From Mariprofundaceae bacterium (lineage in GTDB: Bacteria > Pseudomonadota > Zetaproteobacteria > Mariprofundales > Mariprofundaceae), in contig JALVTX010000170.1 of NCBI GenBank assembly GCA_027035825.1, forward strand, positions 1-7,357: a stretch of DNA of 7,357 bases, written 5' to 3'. The notes under the pieces were generated by a model. That model was not told where the DNA came from, ran no database searches, and saw only the letters and a list, made by a program, of their open reading frames with translations. Position 1 is the first letter of the stretch, and the number at the start of each line of letters is the position of its first letter. A program made the translations under genes and the position numbers. Below are positions 1 to 4,935 of this stretch, one piece after another.

Positions 1-108
1 CAGGCGGTCGAGTTCCTGAAGTCGCAGGGCTACGACAACGTCCGCAACCTGGCCGGCGGCATCCTGCGCTGGATTGACGAGGTGGATGGATCGCTGACCC
101 GCTATTGA
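1..108 (+). CDS. Rhodanese-like domain protein, C-terminal fragment (5' end outside window)
   Basis: Only the last 35 residues are visible, read in frame 1 from the window edge to a TGA at 106-108. They contain the typical end of a rhodanese domain: an alpha helix (AVEFLKSQGYDNV), then NLAGGILRW (the conserved GG-I-x-x-W) and a tail ending EVDGSLTRY. Rhodanese domains carry sulfane sulfur on a cysteine that would lie upstream of the window, so activity cannot be judged. The EVD-x-S-L-x-x-Y ending is common both in small stand-alone rhodaneses and in rhodanese domains fused to MoeB/ThiF-type proteins, so the full architecture is unknown. The stop codon overlaps the TTG start of lipB, which suggests co-transcription and translational coupling. 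The family assignment is good; the specific role is not known. Confidence 0.8.
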   Translation, partial: QAVEFLKSQGYDNVRNLAGGILRWIDEVDGSLTRY

Positions 109-779
109 GCGCGCGGTCACCCGCCACCGTCCCACTCACCGCCAGGCCGCCATTCCACTGGCTGGGGCGGGCGGCCTACGCGCCCTTCCTCTCGCGGATG
201 CGGGCGCGCGCGGAGAAGCTGGCCCGGGGCGAGGCCGGGGAATGCGTGTTCGCCTGCGAGCACGAGCCCGTGTACGTCACCGGCCGGCGCGGCGTGGACA
301 ACCGCCTCCGGCCCGAGCTGCCCGCGCCCTTCGTCCATGCCGACCGCGGCGGCGAAACCACCTTTCACGGCCCCGGCCAGTTGATGCTCTATCCCGTCAT
401 CCACGTGCGGCGGCGGAGCCTGGGCGCGCGCGCCTACGTCCGGATGCTGGAGGAATCCTGCATCGCGCTCCTGGGCGGGCTTGGCATCGCGGCCCGGCGC
501 CGGCCGGGCTTCCCCGGCGTGTGGACCGAGCGGGGCAAGGTCGCGGCGCTGGGCGTGCGCATCGCCCGCGGCGTGGCCTTTCACGGCATGGCGCTGAACG
601 TCGCCGTGGAGCCGCGATGGTTCGCCGCCATCCGCCCCTGCGGGATGGAGGCGCCGGTCTGCCGCCTGGCCGACTTTCCCGGCCTTGGCGAGCCGCCGGC
701 GCTGGCCACGCTGGCGCGCCGGTGGTATGATTGTTTTTGCGAAGCCGCCAGCGTTTACAGTGAAAAGGGGAGCCGCTAA
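105..779 (+). CDS. lipB: Octanoyl-[acyl-carrier-protein]:protein N-octanoyltransferase LipB
   Basis: This cytoplasmic enzyme moves the octanoyl chain from acyl carrier protein to the lipoyl-domain lysine of E2 and GcvH proteins, the first step of endogenous lipoate synthesis before LipA. The 224-residue product has the family landmarks: RGGETTFHGPGQ from residue 81, the catalytic lysine K145 in GKVAALG, H160 in FHGMALN, and the acyl-accepting cysteine C179 in RPCGM. The last two catalytic residues match E. coli K135 and C169 with a constant offset of ten. Phe replaces the usual Tyr in the T-Y-H-G-P-G-Q motif, a mild change. The start is the TTG at 105, which overlaps the upstream stop as TTGA. 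No good Shine-Dalgarno lies at the right distance and no ATG or GTG occurs before the first conserved segment (FHWLGRAAY), so re-initiation after the rhodanese gene is likely. No lipA is visible. Confidence 0.95.
   Translation: MSARSPATVPLTARPPFHWLGRAAYAPFLSRMRARAEKLARGEAGECVFACEHEPVYVTGRRGVDNRLRPELPAPFVHADRGGETTFHGPGQLMLYPVIHVRRRSLGARAYVRMLEESCIALLGGLGIAARRRPGFPGVWTERGKVAALGVRIARGVAFHGMALNVAVEPRWFAAIRPCGMEAPVCRLADFPGLGEPPALATLARRWYDCFCEAASVYSEKGSR
703..731 (+). promoter_or_regulatory. Candidate sigma-70 extended -10 promoter for dksA
   Basis: Inside the 3' end of lipB there is TATGAT at 726-731 (5 of 6 to TATAAT). It is preceded by TG plus one base at 723-725, forming an extended -10. TGGCCA at 703-708 matches 4 of 6 of the -35 consensus with a 17-bp spacer. 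The following stretch, about 731-766, is unusually AT-rich for this genome. A start near 738 would give dksA a leader of about 93 nt. This is a sequence match only. Confidence 0.42.
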
Positions 780-830
780 GGTTCGCCGCCCGCCGCGACA
801 TGCGGGGGTCGTTCGCTTCGGAGGTGACAC

Positions 831-1202
831 ATGGCACTGAGCAAGGCGCAGCTCGAAAAGTTCGAGAAGCAGCTCCTCGAATGGCGCAAGGAACTGGACG
901 AAGGACTGAATGAAACCATCCAGTCCATGCACCAGGAAGAGCAGAACGCCTTTCCCGACCCCACCGACCAGGCCACGGTCGAGGCCGACCGCAACTTCGA
1001 CCTCCGCATCCGCGACCGCGAGCGCAAGCTCATCAAGAAGATCGACCAGGCGCTGAACCGCATCAAGGAAGGCACCTTCGGCATCTGCGAGCACTGCGGC
1101 GGCAACATCAGCGTCAAGCGGCTCCAGGCGCGGCCTGTAACCACGCTGTGCATTGACTGCAAGACCGCGCAGGAAATTGAGGAACGCACCCGCGTGGACT
1201 GA
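831..1202 (+). CDS. dksA: RNA polymerase-binding transcription factor DksA (TraR/DksA C4 zinc finger)
   Basis: DksA binds the RNA polymerase secondary channel and, with ppGpp, adjusts transcription of rRNA, ribosomal and amino-acid genes. The 123-residue protein has an N-terminal helix (about 4-35), the coiled-coil tip FPDPTDQA, a second helix (about 48-80) containing RIRDRERKLIKKID, and a C4 zinc finger with C86-x2-C89 and C107-x2-C110. D43, D46 and A48 correspond to the E. coli tip residues D71, D74 and A76 needed for function; E. coli R75 is Q47 here. It is about 28 residues shorter at the N-terminus than E. coli DksA, as in many non-enteric forms. A near-perfect Shine-Dalgarno, GGAGGTGA at 820-827, fixes the ATG start at 831. 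The gene follows lipB after 51 bp and is followed by a GC hairpin. All zinc ligands are present, so it is not a cysteine-poor paralogue. Confidence 0.95.
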   Translation: MALSKAQLEKFEKQLLEWRKELDEGLNETIQSMHQEEQNAFPDPTDQATVEADRNFDLRIRDRERKLIKKIDQALNRIKEGTFGICEHCGGNISVKRLQARPVTTLCIDCKTAQEIEERTRVD

Positions 1203-1205
1203 ACC

Positions 1206-1230
1206 GGCGGCGGTTTCGCCGTCCGCCGCC
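1206..1230 (+). terminator. GC-rich hairpin after dksA, possible attenuator or weak terminator
   Basis: A perfect 8-bp stem, GGCGGCGG (1206-1213) and CCGCCGCC (1223-1230), closes a 9-nt loop four bases after the dksA stop. No T run follows, so it does not meet the standard for an intrinsic terminator. It could stabilise the dksA mRNA 3' end or reduce read-through into the cyclase gene. Confidence 0.4.
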
Positions 1231-1254
1231 TGAGCAAGCGAGGGCGGCCACAGC

Positions 1255-3498
1255 TTGCTTCACAGGATCGGCCACTTCCTCGAACGGCGGCAACGCTGGT
1301 TCGGCATGCCGATGGTCATCGCGGCCTCGCTTCTGGCCACCCTCATCGCCGTCTGGCAACCGACCTTCATCGAACAGCTCGAGCTGAAGACGCTGGACGC
1401 CCGCTTTCACCTGCGCGGCGTCCGCCAGCCCGATCCGCGCATCGTCATCGTCGCCGTGGACAATCCTTCCGTGGACAAGGTGGGGCGCTGGCCCTGGCCG
1501 CGCGACACCATCGGCGCCATCATCACCCGCCTGCTGGATGAATACCACGCGCGCGTGGTGGCGCTGGACATGGTGTTCTCCGAGCCGCAGGTCAATCCCG
1601 TGCAAGCCAGCATCCAGCGCCTGGCCCGCCACCGCGGGACCGACCGCAAGGTGCTGCGATGGCTGCGCCGGCATGCCGCGCTGGGCGACATCGACCGCGA
1701 CTTCGAATCCATCCTCCGCCGGCATCGCGAGCGCATCTGCCTCGGCTACTTCTTCTACCTGAACCCGCGCGCCACCGGCCGCGACAGCGCGCGCGAGGCC
1801 TCGCCGCTGCTCCAGCCCTCGGCCATCCCCGCCCGCGACGACGGCCAGGGCGGCGGCGCCGTGCCGCGCATGCGGGATGTCACGATGAACCTGCCGCGCT
1901 TCGCCAAGGCCGCTGACATCGCCGGCTTCTTCAACTTCTTCCCCGACCCGGACGGACTGGTGCGCCGCGTGCCGCTGGTGGCCGAGCTGGACGGCTTCTA
2001 TTACCCGAGCCTGGACTTGCAGACCGCGCGCATGGCGACGGGCTGGCCGCCGCTGATGCTGCAACTGGATCACGGCGGCGTGGCGGCCGTCACCCTGAAC
2101 GGGCGCGACATCGCGACCGACATCCACGGCCAGATGCTGCTCAACCACTACGGGCCGGGCTACACCTTCCGCCACGTCCCGGCGCTGGACGTGCTGCAAG
2201 GCAAGGCCGACCCCGCCCTGTTCAAGAACGCCATCGTGCTGTTCGGCGTGACCGCCACCGCCGTGTACGACCTGCGGCCCAGCCCCTTCGACGCCACCTT
2301 CCCCGGGGTGGAGGCGCACGCCACGGCCATCTCGAACATCCTGCACCGCGAGGAGCTCCAGCGGCCGGCCTGGCTCCAGGTGCTGGAAATCCTGCTGGTG
2401 CTGACGCTGGGGCTGGCCTGTGGCCGGCTGGTGCTGGGTCGCGGAGCGCTGGTGCAGGGCGCGGCGCTGATCGGCGCGCCATTGTTCATCCTGGCGGCCG
2501 CCCATGCCGCCTTTTCGGCCTACGGCATCTGGCTCAAGGAGACCTACCTGATCCTGGCCGTGGTGCTGTCGTCGCTGCCCGTCACGCTGGTCGAATACGT
2601 GGTGGAATCGCGCAAGCGCGCCTTCATCCACGACGCCTTCTCCCATTACCTCGCTCCCGAGGTGGTGGATGAGCTGGCCCGCCATCCCGAGCAGTTGCGG
2701 CTGGGCGGCGAGGAGAAGGAGCTCACCGCCATGTTCTCGGACATCGCGGGCTTCACCAGCTTCTCCGAGGCCATGAGCGCCGAGGAGCTGGTGGCCTTTC
2801 TCAACCAGTATCTCAGCGCGATGAGCGACATCATCCTCGAGCACGGCGGCACCGTGGACAAGTACGAGGGCGACGCCATCATCGCCTTCTTCGGCGCGCC
2901 GCTGCCGATGGCCGACCACGCGCTGCGCGCCGTGCGCGTGGCGCTGGCGCAGCAGGCCATGCTGAAAACGATGCGCGCCCGCTGGGCGGAACAAGGCTAC
3001 CCCGAGGTGCGCACCCGCATCGGCATCAACACCGGCCCCATGGTCGTGGGCAACGTCGGCACCGAGAGCCACTTCAATTACACCATCATGGGCGACAACG
3101 TGAACCTGGCCAGCCGCCTGGAGGGCGTGAACAAGGCCTACGGCACGGACGTGCTGGTCAGCGGCGCGACCGCCGCCCAGGTGCGGGACGCCATCGAAAC
3201 GCGGCTGGTAGACCGGGTGCTGGTGGTGGGCAAGCGCGTGCCCGTGGATCTGCACGAACCCCTGGGCGAAAAGGGAGCCGTGGATGCGGCGTTGCTGGCC
3301 TGGATGCGCGACTACGAGGCGGCCTGCGAGGCCATGCGCGCGCGGCAATTCGGCGATGCCCGGCGCGCCTTCGAAAGCCTGCTCCAGGCGCGGCCCGACG
3401 ACGGCCCGGCGCAGACGATGCTCAAGCGCTGCCGCAGATACGAGAAATCGCCGCCGCCGGAGGACTGGGACGGCGCCCACCGCCTGAGCAGCAAGTGA
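1255..3498 (+). CDS. CHASE2-domain class III (IIIb-type) adenylate cyclase, membrane bound
   Basis: The 747-residue protein is predicted to make cAMP from ATP in response to an extracytoplasmic signal. In order it shows an N-terminal membrane segment (about 17-35), a periplasmic CHASE2 sensor (about 36-365, including IVIVAVDNPSVD and the GVEAHATAISNIL end), three membrane segments (about 373-393, 398-420, 428-450), a linker, and a class III cyclase domain (about 486-665). The metal-binding aspartates are D496 (FSDIAGF) and D540 (KYEGD). The transition-state residues are N617 and R621 (VNLASR). The purine-contacting pair is K536 and T610; Lys plus Thr is the class IIIb pattern, which predicts ATP over GTP. 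A TPR-like helical tail (about 676-730) follows. The start taken is TTG at 1255 with AGGG ten bases upstream; the next in-frame ATG (1306, residue 18) would cut into the first membrane helix. The inducing ligand is unknown. Catalytic residues are intact, so the enzyme is probably active. Confidence 0.93.
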   Translation: MLHRIGHFLERRQRWFGMPMVIAASLLATLIAVWQPTFIEQLELKTLDARFHLRGVRQPDPRIVIVAVDNPSVDKVGRWPWPRDTIGAIITRLLDEYHARVVALDMVFSEPQVNPVQASIQRLARHRGTDRKVLRWLRRHAALGDIDRDFESILRRHRERICLGYFFYLNPRATGRDSAREASPLLQPSAIPARDDGQGGGAVPRMRDVTMNLPRFAKAADIAGFFNFFPDPDGLVRRVPLVAELDGFYYPSLDLQTARMATGWPPLMLQLDHGGVAAVTLNGRDIATDIHGQMLLNHYGPGYTFRHVPALDVLQGKADPALFKNAIVLFGVTATAVYDLRPSPFDATFPGVEAHATAISNILHREELQRPAWLQVLEILLVLTLGLACGRLVLGRGALVQGAALIGAPLFILAAAHAAFSAYGIWLKETYLILAVVLSSLPVTLVEYVVESRKRAFIHDAFSHYLAPEVVDELARHPEQLRLGGEEKELTAMFSDIAGFTSFSEAMSAEELVAFLNQYLSAMSDIILEHGGTVDKYEGDAIIAFFGAPLPMADHALRAVRVALAQQAMLKTMRARWAEQGYPEVRTRIGINTGPMVVGNVGTESHFNYTIMGDNVNLASRLEGVNKAYGTDVLVSGATAAQVRDAIETRLVDRVLVVGKRVPVDLHEPLGEKGAVDAALLAWMRDYEAACEAMRARQFGDARRAFESLLQARPDDGPAQTMLKRCRRYEKSPPPEDWDGAHRLSSK

Positions 3499-3502
3499 CA
3501 GT

Positions 3503-3525
3503 GGCCGGCCGTGCGCGCGCCGGCC
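3503..3525 (+). terminator. GC-rich hairpin just after the cyclase stop codon
   Basis: GGCCGGC at 3503-3509 pairs with GCCGGCC at 3519-3525 around a 9-nt loop, starting five bases after the cyclase stop. No T tract follows, so it is at best a terminator-like or mRNA-stabilising hairpin. It lies immediately before the large palindrome at 3533-3711. Confidence 0.35.
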
Positions 3526-3532
3526 GGAATCA

Positions 3533-3711
3533 GGGCCTGTTCACACTTATTTGGACGGTGTCGCTGCCGCCCGAAGGGACTTGGCCATGATTCCGCCTCG
3601 CGGCGTTATCGCTTGCTCGCGTGCCTCAAAGGGCACGCCACGCGCGCGATGCCTTGCGAGCTCGAAATCATGGCCGAAGTCGCCGCCATCCAAATAAGCG
3701 TGAACAGGCCC
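3533..3711. mobile_element. 179-bp near-palindromic element with 23-bp terminal inverted repeats (MITE-like)
   Basis: The left end (3533-3555, beginning GGGCCTGTTCAC) and right end (3689-3711, ending GTGAACAGGCCC) are inverted copies matching at 22 of 23 bases. Inverted similarity continues inward: ACTTGGCCATGATT around 3579-3592 matches the complement of 3665-3679. The arms meet in a central hairpin with GCGTGCC at 3619-3625, GGCACGC at 3632-3638 and a 6-nt loop. The left arm carries about 15 extra bases near 3564-3578. AATCA occurs directly left of the element (3528-3532) and one base beyond the right end (3713-3717), a possible target duplication, but AATCA also occurs at 3768-3772. The element holds no credible gene and no transposase is nearby. 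It fills the gap between two convergent genes, where the RNA of either strand would fold into a long hairpin. I do not recognise its family; an insertion-sequence-derived non-autonomous element and a dispersed palindromic repeat are both possible. Confidence 0.6.
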
Positions 3712-3739
3712 AAATCACGGAATGATGGGTGTGACCGGG

Positions 3740-3797
3740 CAGGTCGGCTGGGAACTCGTCGCGCCCCAATCAGGCGGGCTGGGAGCTTGTCGCGCCC
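3740..3797. repeat. Imperfect tandem duplication (period 31 bp) across the lpxC stop codon
   Basis: Two 27-nt direct copies, 3740-3766 and 3771-3797, differ at four positions and share cores GGCTGGGA and GTCGCGCCC. The right copy lies within the last codons of lpxC and the left copy lies beyond its stop. The period of 31 is not a multiple of three, so the downstream copy would be read in another frame. This looks like a local duplication that now forms the 3' end of lpxC. Confidence 0.65.
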
Positions 3798-4684
3798 GCC
3801 ATCGCCATGCCGGCGCGGGCGTCGGCCTCGCTCAGCTCCTCGATGACCCAGGCCGATTCATCGGCCAGCAGCGCGCGCACCAGACGGTGGTTCATGTCGT
3901 GGCCGGTGCGCTCGCCCTCGAACGCGCCCACCACCGGATGACCGGCCAGCGCCAGATCGCCCACCGTATCCAGAATCTTGTGCCGCACGCACTCGTCCTC
4001 GTAGCGCAGGCCGCCCTCGTTCACCACGCGATAGGCATCCAGCACGATGGCGTTTTCCAGCGAACCGCCCAGCGCCAGCCCGGCCTTCTGCAGCGCCTCG
4101 ATCTCGTGCAAGAAGCCGAAGGTGCGGGCACGCGCAACCTCGCGCGTGTAGGCCTGGGTGGAGAAATCCACCACCGTCCTGCGCGAGCGCAGCAGCGGGT
4201 GATCATAGTCCAGCAGGTAGCTCACCTTGAAGCCGGCGGCCGGATGCAGGCTGCATTTCTTGTCGCCGTCCTCGACCTCCACCTTGCGGACGATCCTGAG
4301 CACCTTCTTCGGCGCGTTCTGCTCGCGGATGCCGGCGCACTGGATCAGGAACACGAACGGCGCCGAGCTGCCGTCCATGATGGGCACCTCCGGGCCGTCC
4401 ACCTCGATGATGGCGTTGTCGATGCCCAAGCCCGCCATGGCCGAGAGCAGATGCTCCACGGTGGCGATGGTCGCCCCGTCCTTGCCCAGCGTGGTGCACA
4501 TGCGCGTGTCCACCACGTATTCGGCATGGGCCGGAATCGCCACCAGCCCCCGCTCGGTGCGGCGGTGAAAGACGATGCCGGTGTTCTCCGGCGCGGGCCT
4601 GAGCGCCAGCTCCACCTTGCGGCCCGAGTGCAGCCCGATGCCGCTGCATCGAATGGGGTGGTTCAGGGTGCGTTGCGCGACCAT
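3770..4684 (-). CDS. lpxC: UDP-3-O-acyl-N-acetylglucosamine deacetylase LpxC
   Basis: LpxC is the zinc-dependent cytoplasmic deacetylase that commits UDP-3-O-acyl-GlcNAc to lipid A synthesis. The 304-residue length is normal (E. coli 305). Visible landmarks are ERTL-type N-terminus RTLNHPIRCSGIGLHSG, VEHLLSAMAGLGIDN with E77 and H78, IMDGSSAPF, RARTFGF (T188, F189 region) and ECVRHKILDTVGDL with H235 and D239. The C-terminal motif is GHDMNH with H262. E77, H78, H235, D239 and H262 correspond to E. coli E78, H79, H238, D242 and H265, so zinc ligands and catalytic residues are all present. The ATG at 4684 is preceded on the minus strand by GGGAGGA at 4691-4697, a good Shine-Dalgarno. The gene lies 251 bp downstream of ftsZ, leaving room for its own promoter. 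The extreme C-terminus (GATSSQPA) is part of the 31-bp tandem duplication. Confidence 0.97.
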   Translation of the reverse strand: MVAQRTLNHPIRCSGIGLHSGRKVELALRPAPENTGIVFHRRTERGLVAIPAHAEYVVDTRMCTTLGKDGATIATVEHLLSAMAGLGIDNAIIEVDGPEVPIMDGSSAPFVFLIQCAGIREQNAPKKVLRIVRKVEVEDGDKKCSLHPAAGFKVSYLLDYDHPLLRSRRTVVDFSTQAYTREVARARTFGFLHEIEALQKAGLALGGSLENAIVLDAYRVVNEGGLRYEDECVRHKILDTVGDLALAGHPVVGAFEGERTGHDMNHRLVRALLADESAWVIEELSEADARAGMAMAGATSSQPA

Positions 4685-4762
4685 GCAATATCCTCCCGCC
4701 TTTCCGGCATCCGCCGTTGATCATGCGATGGCCGCACGCTAGGCAGCCTCCGGGCCGCCCGA

Positions 4763-4778
4763 TGTGACGCATCGCACA
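4763..4778. promoter_or_regulatory. CRP-like palindrome upstream of lpxC
   Basis: TGTGA (4763-4767), six bases, then GCACA (4774-4778) match the TGTGA-N6-TCACA consensus at 9 of 10 positions. Its centre is about 86 bp upstream of the lpxC start. A poor -10-like hexamer, TAGCGT on the minus strand at 4736-4741, lies at a spacing compatible with class II activation. No crp gene is in the window, and a chance match cannot be excluded. Confidence 0.3.
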
Positions 4779-4784
4779 ACCGCC

Positions 4785-4820
4785 TGAAGGGCCGCGAAAC
4801 GCGCCGAACGCGCCCTTTCA
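4785..4820 (-). promoter_or_regulatory. Leader hairpin upstream of lpxC
   Basis: TGAAGGGCCGCG (4785-4796) and CGCGCCCTTTCA (4809-4820) are imperfect inverted repeats around a 12-nt loop, giving about 11 pairs with two single-base bulges. If transcription starts near 4842, the hairpin lies in the lpxC 5' leader. No T run follows it on the minus strand. A function in attenuation or mRNA stability is a guess. Confidence 0.3.
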
Positions 4821-4827
4821 GCCCCCC

Positions 4828-4860
4828 CTGTGCGACCCATGCGCCCGCATGATGGCACAG
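4828..4860. promoter_or_regulatory. Nested dyad (operator-like) over the candidate lpxC promoter
   Basis: An outer inverted repeat, CTGTGC (4828-4833) and GCACAG (4855-4860), encloses an inner one, CATGCG (4838-4843) and CGCATG (4846-4851). Thus 24 of 33 bases are in symmetric arms around a common centre near 4844.5. It overlaps the -10 element proposed for lpxC. It could be a repressor operator or an RNA hairpin; no T tract follows on the minus strand, so a ftsZ terminator is less likely. Confidence 0.35.
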
Positions 4861-4877
4861 ACAAGCGCCGGCGTGAA
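4849..4877 (-). promoter_or_regulatory. Weak sigma-70 promoter candidate for lpxC
   Basis: On the minus strand TTCACG (4872-4877) and CATCAT (4849-4854) are separated by 17 bp. Each matches 4 of 6 consensus bases. Its position in the 251-bp ftsZ-lpxC gap, about 160 bp before the lpxC start, and its overlap with a dyad give modest support. Alternatives closer to lpxC are no better. Confidence 0.25.
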
Positions 4878-4935
4878 GGCCGCCGCCCCGCGCGCATCGC
4901 TTCGCCAGCCTGGCCGGCCCGGCCCGATACGGGGC

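Noticed and set aside
117..1094. 325-residue open frame antisense to lipB and dksA
   Set aside because: It spans two well-supported genes on the other strand and has no domain signature.
1114..3480. 788-residue open frame antisense to the cyclase gene
   Set aside because: It is rich in His, Gly, Arg and Ala with no recognisable domain, as expected opposite a GC-rich gene with strong third-position bias. The sense strand encodes a complete cyclase with all catalytic residues.
3533..3711. CRISPR repeat or attachment site interpretation of the repeats
   Set aside because: There are only two inverted ends and no regularly spaced direct repeats, cas genes, integrase or tRNA gene nearby.
3511..3846. 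Short + strand frame (111 residues) through the palindrome and into lpxC
   Set aside because: It crosses the palindromic element and the tandem repeat, has no Shine-Dalgarno or recognised domain, and ends inside lpxC in antisense. A short ATG frame at 3588 within the palindrome fails for the same reasons.
3722..4720. 332-residue open frame antisense to lpxC
   Set aside because: A mirror of lpxC codon bias; the minus strand carries a complete LpxC with all zinc ligands.
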